Source of the DNA: Chitinophagaceae bacterium
GTDB taxonomy: Bacteria > Bacteroidota > Bacteroidia > Chitinophagales > Chitinophagaceae
Direction: 5' to 3'
Assembly: GCA_947447465.1 (NCBI GenBank)
Contig: CANFKE010000012.1
Span: forward strand, 1 to 64,000
DNA: 64,000 nt
This document shows positions 9,797-16,744 of this stretch, one piece after another. The notes beneath the pieces were generated by a model that was not told the origin of the DNA, made no database searches, and worked only from the letters and a program-made list of their open reading frames with translations. The position numbers and the translations under genes were made by a program. How positions within the stretch are numbered: position 1 is the first letter of the stretch; the number at the start of each line of letters is the position of its first letter.

Positions 9797-9914
9797 GTAA
9801 AGAAAAACCAGGACAAGCAAATAGCGTGTAAGGTTTTTGCCGGATTACCATAATGCACGTAAAGAAATAGCCGGATTTATCTTCTCACCCGTAAAGCTAT
9901 TTTAGGACAAGACA
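9797..9914 (+). repeat. four degenerate ~31-bp repeats at the IS right end
   Basis: Units start at 9797, 9828, 9859 and 9891. Each begins GTAAAG or GTAAGG and has a CCAGGA, GCCGGA or TTAGGA block about 6 bases later. Units 1 and 4 share AGGACAAG, units 2 and 3 share GCCGGATT. The reverse complement of units 1 and 4 resembles the left IS end. They may be transposase-binding sites or the result of repeated end duplication. Nothing similar is seen at the left end beyond one copy. Confidence 0.6.
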
Positions 9915-9920
9915 TACCCA

Positions 9921-10034
9921 ATGAATAAAGGTCTCGAAACAAACTTGCCCGGTTTAGTTATGCCAAATATTCCAGATACAAAATCGATCATTAACTCAAA
10001 TACAGAAAAATACCATAGAGTAGAAAATAAATAA
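9921..10034 (+). pseudogene. C-terminal tail of a lost gene, possibly an RHS tip
   Basis: An open frame of 37 codons (MNKGLETNLPG...VENK) begins just after the IS end and stops 4 bp before the next gene. The spacing to a small secreted protein mirrors the rhs-immunity junction at 7080/7091, which suggests it is the tail of a toxin gene cut off by the IS insertion. Too short for any family assignment. Confidence 0.35.
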
Positions 10035-10038
10035 AGTT

Positions 10039-10527
10039 ATGAGAAACAAATACGTATGGTTACTTTTTGTTTGTGCTATCACATTCTGTTATAGTGCGCA
10101 TTCTAAAACTAATAAAATATTACACGTAAGAGGCTCTTTCCTATTCGAAAAAGATAGGTTAATTATTAATGATACATATATAAGAGATCCTGTTTTTGTG
10201 AAATATAGTAAAAGAGGAATGTATGCAAAAGGAGTTTACATTTTTGGTATAGATTTGGGAACACTCTTTAATTATGGCTATGATGGCCCCATAATTTTTG
10301 ATGACACTGTAGGAACAAAAAAAAGTACTTTTTTAGCAAATGCTCGGCTATTCAAAATAAACACATTTTCTTATTTAAAGATAAATGCGACACTAAAATG
10401 CTACTATTTGGGCAAATATACAATTCCAATACCATTGCTTTTGCATCATAAAAATAGCCATTCCCAAAATCTCTCCTACCAATCTGTTCCTGTATATGTG
10501 ATTATAGCTGTTCGTTTAGAAAAATAG
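10039..10527 (+). CDS. small secreted protein, candidate orphan immunity protein
   Basis: A 162-residue protein with a clear signal peptide (MRNKYVWLLFVCAITFCYSAHS) and no recognised domain. It is A+T rich with many lysine and aromatic residues, like the protein at 7091-7609, but without visible similarity to it. It follows a 37-codon tail of a lost gene. Bacteroidota RHS loci commonly keep immunity genes after their toxins are lost; that role is an inference from layout here. Confidence 0.5.
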   Translation: MRNKYVWLLFVCAITFCYSAHSKTNKILHVRGSFLFEKDRLIINDTYIRDPVFVKYSKRGMYAKGVYIFGIDLGTLFNYGYDGPIIFDDTVGTKKSTFLANARLFKINTFSYLKINATLKCYYLGKYTIPIPLLLHHKNSHSQNLSYQSVPVYVIIAVRLEK

Positions 10528-10916
10528 ATAATGATGGTGGTGCAACCTTATTATTGCTAGTGCGGTGATGTGTCAGATTTGTTGACTTTGTCTTTTTGTA
10601 AGCTATAAAATAATAAAAGCAAGAAAAGGTCATCCCAACTAAAGAGCAAGCAACAGCCGATCACGTCACTGTTGTAATAAAACGAAGGCTTATCGGGAAT
10701 GTCCTCCTGTTCAGATGCTGGATTGTTAGGGGGAGCTGGCGGTCTTAATCCCAATGGCCTCTGCTAAATTTACCCAGCTTTCTTTAGTTCATTGGATTTA
10801 TCTTCCAGCCGTTTTCTGTTCTTTCTATGATTATTAGAGCATTTTACCAACTCTCTCGAATGTCTGATAACAGTCCGGTGTACTGAAAATTTGTTTTTAA
10901 AGTTACTAATAATTAA
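10528..10916. other. non-coding spacer with no supported gene
   Basis: A minus-strand frame at 10557-10754 (TTG start, proline-rich then hydrophobic) is open but has no start signal, no domain and a stop shortly upstream. Nothing else on either strand holds up. It may be decayed coding sequence between two tip cassettes. Confidence 0.4.
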
Positions 10917-11813
10917 ATGTGCGGAAACAATGACGATTATCCCTATGGGTTTAACGGCCAGATGAAGGATAACGAGTGGGCAGGAGTTGGGAACCATAAT
11001 ACTGCATTGTATTGGGAGTATGATACGAGGACTGCTAGGAGGGCGAATTTGGATCCCGTTGTTAAATTGTGGCGAAGTCCTTATGATGTGTTTGATAATA
11101 GTCCAATTTGGAAAAATGATTTGTATGGAGATGATGACTTTTTTAATACTAAAGGAGAATTTTTGAGAAGTGATAACAAGGGTTCCGCAATTAAAATCGT
11201 AGATGGAAAAAATATTATTTCGTTTAATTTGTTCTTAAAAAGTAATGCCTACACATTTAAAGATCATCTAGCAGTCACTTTGGGTATTGTAAATCATTAT
11301 GCTCCGCGAGCAGGTGTTAAAGGTAGAATCGGCTTTAATAGACAAATACATAGCCCAAACTCTCCAGCTAACACTAATGAATATGGTGTTGTCAATATCA
11401 ATGTAGCATTTAGAGCTAGTGGATATGATGGTTACTTAAATAATGGCAATATAATAAATACTCTAAAACATGAGGCTCTACATCAGCAATATGGGGACGT
11501 AGTAAATTTTGCAGATCACGCAAAAGTATATCTTTTACAAATTACAGATATTTCTTTTACTAAAGGTACAACAGATGAATATCAATGGGGTATGGTCAGG
11601 AGTTTTGTTAGTTACCTTATGAACTCTTATGTGCAAGATCCTAATACAAATGATGCAATTGAGTTAATAATCAAATTTAATAAAGAAAATAAGGCAGGTT
11701 TTACTCTGCAAACAAACACAGCAACCCGACCTGAAGATTTAGAAATTACTATTTATGATAAAACTGGTGCAAGTGCAATTGAAAAATTCGAAAAAAAGGA
11801 CGATCCACATTAG
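10917..11813 (+). CDS. orphan RHS C-terminal tip with HEALH metallopeptidase-like domain
   Basis: The 298-residue frame begins abruptly at the RHS core (DYPYGFNGQMKDNEWAGVGN, nearly the same as in the large RHS protein), has a degraded EYDTRTARRANLDPV segment, then a tip starting GDDDFFNTKGEF. It contains HEALH at residues 185-189 followed by ADHAKVYL, a zincin-like pattern; a similar layout recurs in Bacteroidota RHS tips. There is no signal peptide, no RHS cage and no good ribosome-binding site, so it is probably a silent cassette that could be recombined onto an rhs gene through the shared core. Its end overlaps the next gene by 59 bp. Confidence 0.7.
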   Translation: MCGNNDDYPYGFNGQMKDNEWAGVGNHNTALYWEYDTRTARRANLDPVVKLWRSPYDVFDNSPIWKNDLYGDDDFFNTKGEFLRSDNKGSAIKIVDGKNIISFNLFLKSNAYTFKDHLAVTLGIVNHYAPRAGVKGRIGFNRQIHSPNSPANTNEYGVVNINVAFRASGYDGYLNNGNIINTLKHEALHQQYGDVVNFADHAKVYLLQITDISFTKGTTDEYQWGMVRSFVSYLMNSYVQDPNTNDAIELIIKFNKENKAGFTLQTNTATRPEDLEITIYDKTGASAIEKFEKKDDPH

Positions 11814-12159
11814 TTTATTTTTGTCTTTGCTATTTTCGTGCAAAGACAAAAAAGACTCATTTATATATTATGATCTATTTGATGGAAAAAAACCTCAAGT
11901 AGTCGGTTCATATAAGCTATATTCTTCGGGATATTGCCAGTATTATGTCTATTATCGGAGCGACGGAAAAAGGCATTTATTTAAGTCTGAGGATGTTATA
12001 GAAACTCCAATTTGGTCATTGCATCAAGATACCTTAATATTAATGAGAAGGCGATACTTCGTGAGAGATAAAAGGAATGATACTATTTCTTTTGTTTCTG
12101 AAAAAGGTAGGTCATTTAGAATATTAAAATCGCCATATCAAAGTAATGTTACCGATTAA
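11755..12159 (+). CDS. lipoprotein, candidate immunity partner of the HEALH tip
   Basis: A 134-residue protein with a basic n-region (KNSKKR), hydrophobic stretch and lipobox LLFSC with the lipidated Cys at 29. The body is rich in aromatic and basic residues; no known domain. The ATG lies inside the tip gene, an overlap that supports co-expression with it. The C-terminus NVTD and its codons match the NVTE end of the gene at 7091-7609. A later start is unlikely, as it would remove the signal. Immunity is inferred. Confidence 0.6.
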   Translation: MIKLVQVQLKNSKKRTIHISLFLSLLFSCKDKKDSFIYYDLFDGKKPQVVGSYKLYSSGYCQYYVYYRSDGKRHLFKSEDVIETPIWSLHQDTLILMRRRYFVRDKRNDTISFVSEKGRSFRILKSPYQSNVTD

Positions 12160-12207
12160 ACGCGTTTGTAACAATGTAAGTAAAAGATGTACTGCGTCGC
12201 TTAAACC

Positions 12208-12301
12208 AGCGTTTAAACAGCGCACAAACTGTACGCTACTACTATACTAATAATCGTTACAAATACTGTTGCATTTAACTCTGTAAATGGGTATAAGTGC
12301 A
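12208..12301 (+). repeat. 94-bp direct repeat, copy B
   Basis: It matches 8041-8134 with three substitutions. It lies 48 bp after the NVTD lipoprotein gene. Copy B stops matching right after AAGTGCA, in the middle of the right arm of the inverted repeat that is complete in copy A, and the sequence then turns into an unrelated broken gene. This marks a rearrangement breakpoint. Confidence 0.9.
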
Positions 12302-12325
12302 GACAAGATTCCAGTTCGATAATCT

Positions 12326-12691
12326 CTACGAATTTTCTTGGTGAGGCTTTGCTTTTACGGCAATAATCAATTCATCAGGATTAGTTAGCCTTGCAGGAAC
12401 TTCTAATGATATCTCATTGGTCTCAGAGACAGTCAATCGTTTCTTATCTGACCTTAGTTATAAGGGTACTTCTTGTTGTCCTTTGTAGTCAATTTTCAAG
12501 GGTTCGACAGATACCTATTTGTTCCATTTCACTTTAACCCAATAGTCTGACTTTGGAAGCGGCACTTCTAACGTAACACACGCCTTCCTTATCTCATAGT
12601 CGAAGACATTATGCTTCTTGGCCAATGCAGAAATCGGCTCGCTCCAAACCGCATCATATAGTTGTTGTTGGGTAAAGATGATCTTATCCAT
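12326..12691 (-). pseudogene. broken helix-turn-helix-like gene (LYDxVWSxP family)
   Basis: Reading from ATG 12691 gives QQQLYDAVWSEPISALAKKH, then IRKACVTLEVPLPKSDYWVK. This resembles the N-terminal DNA-binding-like region of conserved bacterial proteins with the pattern LYDxVWSxP ... IPxPxxGYW. After 59 codons there is a TAG, after 18 more a TAA, and the frame ends at 12326. The family members are much longer, so this is a truncated, inactivated copy, cut near the end of repeat copy B. Confidence 0.65.
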
Positions 12692-12731
12692 AAGCCGTTT
12701 ATTAGTGTGGTTTAATTGTAAAGCTTTCTAT

Positions 12732-12761
12732 GTTGAATAATAAAATAAATTTTTATCTTTA
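12732..12761 (+). promoter_or_regulatory. possible Bacteroidota-type promoter
   Basis: A TTG at 12733-12735 and TATCTTTA at 12754-12761 are 18 bases apart, close to the TTTG / TAnnTTTG consensus of Bacteroidota. The downstream ATG is only 5 bases away, so the message would be nearly leaderless. Confidence 0.35.
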
Positions 12762-12766
12762 AGCGT

Positions 12767-13405
12767 ATGCAGGATAAATACACAATTCGCGATTTTTTAG
12801 TTTATTTTATCACTGGATTATATCTTCTTCTAACAACATTATATTGTTATAAGGGAGCACTTCTGAATTTTCTATCTATTTCCCCCTCCAATGTAAAAGA
12901 CTATTCAGCCATTATTATATTTTTTATGCTGCCTGGTTTATATATCTTGGGTCATGCGGTGCATGGCGTTGATTTAATAATATTCAAAATAGGAAATTTT
13001 CTGTTGGATTTTAAAAAGAAGCATGTTCAGACTTTGAGTAAATACTGTCTTTTAAAAATCATTCATTTCTTATGCGTTGTTGTAACAGGGAACAGAATTG
13101 CAGGAATATTAAATTCTAAAAACATTACGTCACATATATTTTGGAAGATGCTTAGTAGATTACAATATGAAGGGAAATCAGAGAAAGCAGAATATTGGGT
13201 ATTAATGGCTGATTTATTTAAGGGATTGACTCAAATTTCCTTTTGGTGGTCAATTTATTATTTGAAATCTTCTAAAGCTGAATTTACCATTTCAATTGTA
13301 CTCACTGTTTTATTTTGGTTCAGAGGTAGGCATATGGCTACTAATTTCGTTTCAACAGTGAACAATACCTATGAAGTAAGAAATGAACAGCCAGTAGCAG
13401 TGTAG
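12767..13405 (+). CDS. hypothetical integral membrane protein
   Basis: A 212-residue protein of unknown family. Hydrophobic segments are visible near residues 10-28 (FLVYFITGLYLLLTTLYC), 45-65, 88-108 and a C-terminal pair around 150-190, with a basic soluble stretch (FKKKH, SRLQYEGKSEKAEYW) between them. It reads straight from an ATG and ends in EVRNEQPVAV. It stands alone in the accessory region. No function can be assigned. Confidence 0.6.
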   Translation: MQDKYTIRDFLVYFITGLYLLLTTLYCYKGALLNFLSISPSNVKDYSAIIIFFMLPGLYILGHAVHGVDLIIFKIGNFLLDFKKKHVQTLSKYCLLKIIHFLCVVVTGNRIAGILNSKNITSHIFWKMLSRLQYEGKSEKAEYWVLMADLFKGLTQISFWWSIYYLKSSKAEFTISIVLTVLFWFRGRHMATNFVSTVNNTYEVRNEQPVAV

Positions 13406-13479
13406 TTTCTGATTAGTAACATGATTCAAGCGCAACCCGAACAGGTCCTATACTTGAAGCTCAGTTGGTTTGATGCACC

Positions 13480-13752
13480 ATGTTCTCACTAATAACTAAT
13501 CATAATGCTATTCTAAGCATTCTTTGGGGGGCAATATTGACCGCAACTACATTAAGTGCAGCTCAACAGTATTTCTTTTTTTTATTCACAATATTGATAG
13601 TTATTTATCTGACAACAACATCGGGACTTATAGTTCAAATTAAAACCATGCAGGTTCCGCAACAGGAAGCAGTGTTAGACTTGGAAACCAATGTGCGGAA
13701 ATGCTGTTTGCAAATTCTCTTGCAATACTCTTTTCAATCCGGCCACGAGTAA
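13480..13752 (+). pseudogene. fragment of a small membrane protein
   Basis: The first ~65 codons encode two hydrophobic segments (ILWGAILTATTLSA and FFFLFTILIVIYLTT), but the tail overlaps the peptidase fragment on the opposite strand and looks like read-through. The natural gene probably broke near 13670. A short in-frame peptide (MIQAQPEQVLYLKLSWF) at 13420-13491, in another frame, may be another piece of the same debris. Confidence 0.3.
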
Positions 13753-14062
13753 AATAACTCTCAAGACGAGGCCATGTGTCTCGAATTATGAATTTTGTGA
13801 CAACGATTGAGTTATGTAAAAAGTAACCCTCGATACCGGTAATTAATACTGCGTGCCCTATTGTTGAATTACGATTTCGATACGCGACGATAACCGGATT
13901 GTCTGAAATAAGCTCTTCGTAAACACTATATAAATCTGGCATGCCTTGGTTTAACGATGCTGAAAGAATATACTCATCAGTCTCATTAAACAAGATGGAA
14001 TTTAGGTAATTAGAAATTACATTGTAGTTTGCTGGGCAATTATTGGGTATCCCTTGCGCCAA
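13640..14062 (-). pseudogene. papain-like (C39-like) cysteine peptidase fragment
   Basis: The 140-residue frame from TTG 14062 contains GHAVLITGI (catalytic His) and IIRDTWP (Asn/Asp position with W-P), preceded by SDNPVIVAYRNRNST, the C-terminal half of a papain-like or C39-like fold. The usual Cys-Trp-Ala active-site segment is missing because a stop lies just upstream of the start. The C-terminal SLTLLPVAEPAWF probably comes from neighbouring sequence. It is a fragment joined to unrelated pieces at both ends, unlikely to be active. Confidence 0.5.
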
Positions 14063-14457
14063 TTCACTTGAAATTTATTAGGTCAAGCAAACCATATGTA
14101 TGCATAGCAATTTCAGCCGTTTATGTTTGTGAGTGGATAAACATTTGGGTATATATATCGTTTGATGCCTGTATTTCACTATTAAAGAAATCAAACAACA
14201 GAACCCTTTCCAGCTTGCTAAGAAGTATGCTTTTAGACTTCAAACACAATGAGGAGTGTTGTCAGAAAGAAATTTCAATTCGAGATTCATACGGAAAATA
14301 TCTTTTCTGTGAAGGGCTTGATTGGCATGTTGAACTAACAGAATTGGAAGATGAAGATGGTTTTGAGATTGAAGACATAATTTCTATGAACTGGATAGAT
14401 TTATTGATTACATCATTGGAGATTAGCAAACAATTCAATGCAACAAATTTGAAATGA
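14029..14457 (+). CDS. hypothetical protein, possibly 5' truncated
   Basis: A 142-residue frame. The first ~15 residues overlap the peptidase fragment and are probably not original; the real body seems to begin near SKPYVCIAISAVYV. It ends with an acidic, well-formed part (HVELTELEDEDGFEIED, NWIDLLITSLEI). No family recognised. It may be a remnant of a small immunity-like protein, given the surroundings. Confidence 0.3.
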   Translation: MLGNYWVSLAPIHLKFIRSSKPYVCIAISAVYVCEWINIWVYISFDACISLLKKSNNRTLSSLLRSMLLDFKHNEECCQKEISIRDSYGKYLFCEGLDWHVELTELEDEDGFEIEDIISMNWIDLLITSLEISKQFNATNLK

Positions 14458-14797
14458 CTGATCAAATGATTTGATTAAATGCATTATTCTTTGAGGTATA
14501 TTTGAAATCGATTCTCAATTCAAATGAATTCACTTTTTTCAAATAAATTTCATATGAGATTCCATTTGAGAATTGAACTGAGTTTCAAATGTTTACAACC
14601 TTGTTTGTTTGAATATCAATGGTTAATATAGATCGAAAGAACAACGACCTTTTCGAAATTGAGGAATCGGAATGAGATTAAGTTTACTCAAGGTGGATCA
14701 TCAATCCATGGTAACGGTCAGAAAATCTCCTGTTAAAACGGCTACTGCCAGCGCCAGGTTGTAGATTCAGACACGATGGGTAAAAACAAAATAAATT
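14458..14797. repeat. A+T-rich spacer with clustered TCAAATG motifs
   Basis: No gene is seen. Within 14461-14592 the words CAAATG or CATTTG recur: 14463, 14521, 14562 and 14586. ATCAAATGATTTGAT at 14461-14475 is palindromic except for its centre, and TTCTCAATTCAAATG / CATTTGAGAATTGAA form loose inverted copies. Such clusters near an integrase module could bind an excisionase or regulator; that is a guess. Confidence 0.4.
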
Positions 14798-15160
14798 TCA
14801 AATACTTATTGTGTCCCAGATTTTAACCCATTTATTGCCATTTAGGTTGCGAATCGAGTAAGCGAAGTCAAACATAGAGTAAACCTTTTCACCTTCAATA
14901 TATTCCGCTTCGATCCATGATTCAAAATTGAAATCATAGCTTTTAAGGAAGCTAATAGGCACTAATTGGCCTAGACGATGAAAAATGCCAAGTGTATCGT
15001 CATTGTTTTTAATAATGGCATAGAGTAATTTTCTTTTAGAGTAATCTATCCGATCTCTGACTCTTTTAGCAGCCTTATAGCATTTATCTGAGCAGTATTT
15101 CGCATTGCTTCGTCGTGAAGTAGGAGTTCTGTTTTCACAACCATTTCTGGAACATATCAT
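14798..15160 (-). CDS. small zinc-ribbon protein of the integration module
   Basis: A 120-residue protein starting MICSRNGCENRTPTSRRS, with paired cysteines C3, C8 and C23, C27 (KYCSDKCYKAAKR) that form a likely zinc site followed by a basic helix. Proteins with this N-terminal ribbon are common near mobile-element integrases of Bacteroidota. The C-terminal ~60 residues (FNFESWIEAEYIEGEKVYSM) are unassigned. It is co-directional with the excisionase-like and integrase genes. Confidence 0.6.
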   Translation of the reverse strand: MICSRNGCENRTPTSRRSNAKYCSDKCYKAAKRVRDRIDYSKRKLLYAIIKNNDDTLGIFHRLGQLVPISFLKSYDFNFESWIEAEYIEGEKVYSMFDFAYSIRNLNGNKWVKIWDTISI

Positions 15161-15347
15161 TTTAATAAATTAAAGGATGATCGATTTTATTAGATAGCTG
15201 CATTACAAATTGTCACAACTGGTAGGTGCCCGGTGCTTGAAATTAACTCGCCTCTCCCGGTTTGTATGGCCAATTAAGACCATCACTATTGTTATCGGAT
15301 ACCACTTAACAGGGTAGGGTGATGCCACCTGTATAAGTGCTTTTGTT

Positions 15348-15626
15348 TCAGCTTGCTTTTTTATAATTTTCCGTAGACTTTCGTAACATGCTGTCTATAG
15401 ATTCTCTCAAATAAAACTTTCGTTTTCCCACCTTCGCTACTACCAGGTCCTTGTTTTTCTCAATAGCTGCCATCTGAGTATTTCCGTATCCCAAAAATGC
15501 CATCAGCTGTTCTCTGTTTACCCAATCTGGTGCAACCATACTTTTGGGTGGCATCATTTGTACTTTTAGTTCATTTACCATAGTGTATGTTTTTAATACT
15601 AAATCATTCAATTGTTTCTCGTCCAT
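15348..15626 (-). CDS. excisionase-like helix-turn-helix protein
   Basis: A ~92-residue protein. The ATG at 15626 (MDEKQLNDLV) is preferred to upstream starts, which add an unlikely leader. After a short helix comes APDWVNREQLMAFLGYGNTQ, then KVGKRKFYLRESIDSML, the winged-helix layout of MerR-type excisionases and of HTH_17-like proteins in Bacteroidota elements. It lies between the unknown 328-aa gene and the zinc-ribbon gene in the same direction as the integrase, so a role in excision or regulation of the island is likely. Confidence 0.65.
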   Translation of the reverse strand: MDEKQLNDLVLKTYTMVNELKVQMMPPKSMVAPDWVNREQLMAFLGYGNTQMAAIEKNKDLVVAKVGKRKFYLRESIDSMLRKSTENYKKAS

Positions 15627-15751
15627 GATTATTTTTTTACTGCAAAGTGAGTAATAATTACCTTTTGCTTCAAAACCCAATTCTCACGAAAATTGGATGA
15701 CGGCGAGATGAGATCTATGAATGGATTATTTTCAAACCCCAATAAGTGAAT

Positions 15752-16738
15752 TTATTTATCCTTGTCTTTCCCATTCAGTACGTTTCGCTTTTTGAAGATG
15801 GAAGTCTTAATATAGTTCCTTTTGTAAACTCCGTAGTTACTGTATCCTTCTAACTTATCGACTTCGTGTTCTTCTTTCAACAGAAAATCTTCCTTTAAAA
15901 CATCCTTGTATAAATCGAAAATCACCTCGTATTTTTTATCTCCAGGGAATGTTACCTCATCAAATAGAATGCTGTTGTAAATTGTTGATCCAAGAATTTT
16001 AGTTTCAGTATTAGTAGATACAATTTTTTTAAGAGCCTTTCCAATGTCATCGATTTCATCGTTTTCTTCTTTCACTTGTGCTATTAAATTAAGGTACATA
16101 TGATCCAATACTTTATCTGTATACTTCAATAAGATACCGCCGTTACTTTTGATTCTTCTACTAATGTTTGTGATATACCTGCTAGCACTATCAATTTGTT
16201 TCGACCTACTCGGTGTATTGAATTCAGCTTCTTGAATCATTGTAATATCTCTCCTTATTTTATGGAAATTATATACTAAAATAGATTGAAATATAGGAGC
16301 AATAAGAAGTTTAATACCATTAGTATTTTCCAATTCTAGCAAATTATTTACTATTGAATCCAGGTCTAAGAAATGGAATGACTTTAATGATTTAGGGCTA
16401 TATCCGCTGTGTATTAGTTTGCCTATTATTTCCCAGTCATTTCCCAGCCAAGTTAAATAATGCCCTTTTTCAAGCATTATATACTCCAAAATTTTATTGT
16501 TTTCATTAATCAGCTTTTGGTCCATAAATTGGATTCGAGAACCCGCTATTTCAATTCGAAGTCTTTCAACATGTTTTTTGAAAGTTGCTCTGTCATTTTT
16601 AAAATCTTGCTCTGTAGCATTTCTGATTTTTTTTATTTCTTGTTCCTTATATATGTAATATGAGCTGGCATCAACTATTTCTTTTAGTTTTTTTAATATT
16701 TCATTGATTTGATCAGTAGTAATTTGACTATTTTTCAT
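15752..16738 (-). CDS. hypothetical island protein (328 aa)
   Basis: The protein is mostly alpha-helical, rich in Lys, Ile and Asn, without membrane segments or signal peptide. It opens with a coiled-coil-like N-terminus (INEILKKLKEIVDASSYYIYKEQEIKKI). Central parts read GHYLTWLGNDWEIIGKLIHSGY and the end is basic (YKRNYIKTSIFKKRNVLNGKDKDK). Placed 6 bp downstream of the integrase gene, so probably co-transcribed with it. RteC-like regulators occupy similar positions in other elements, but I see no clear match. Confidence 0.6.
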   Translation of the reverse strand: MKNSQITTDQINEILKKLKEIVDASSYYIYKEQEIKKIRNATEQDFKNDRATFKKHVERLRIEIAGSRIQFMDQKLINENNKILEYIMLEKGHYLTWLGNDWEIIGKLIHSGYSPKSLKSFHFLDLDSIVNNLLELENTNGIKLLIAPIFQSILVYNFHKIRRDITMIQEAEFNTPSRSKQIDSASRYITNISRRIKSNGGILLKYTDKVLDHMYLNLIAQVKEENDEIDDIGKALKKIVSTNTETKILGSTIYNSILFDEVTFPGDKKYEVIFDLYKDVLKEDFLLKEEHEVDKLEGYSNYGVYKRNYIKTSIFKKRNVLNGKDKDK

Positions 16739-16744
16739 TTCGAA

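Larger units (their letters stand above)
8462..9914 (+). mobile_element. IS3-family insertion sequence
   Basis: Two overlapping transposase genes lie between imperfect terminal inverted repeats: left 8462-8485 (TGACCCGTCCTAAAAG...) and right 9891-9914, 18 of 24 matching, with TG/CA ends as usual for the family. A similar right-end sequence at 9797-9819 is an alternative terminus. Clear target-site duplications are not visible (TAG left, TAC right; a TAG also occurs at 9822-9824). Both genes and the frameshift site look intact, so the element may be active. It lies between a recombinase remnant and an RHS tail remnant. Confidence 0.85.

Noticed and set aside
10557-10754. Minus-strand 65-codon frame, proline-rich then hydrophobic
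   Set aside because: It starts with TTG, has a stop a few codons upstream, no ribosome-binding site and no recognisable family. More likely a chance frame in decayed sequence.
10770-10997. Minus-strand 75-codon frame overlapping the RHS tip
   Set aside because: Its N-terminal part is antisense to the conserved YGFNGQMKDNEW coding sequence, so it is a shadow frame.
8041-12301. CRISPR array
   Set aside because: The direct repeat occurs only twice, is 94 bp long and encloses genes, not spacers. No short regular repeats with spacers were seen in the window, apart from the IS end repeats, which are degenerate and have no unique spacers.
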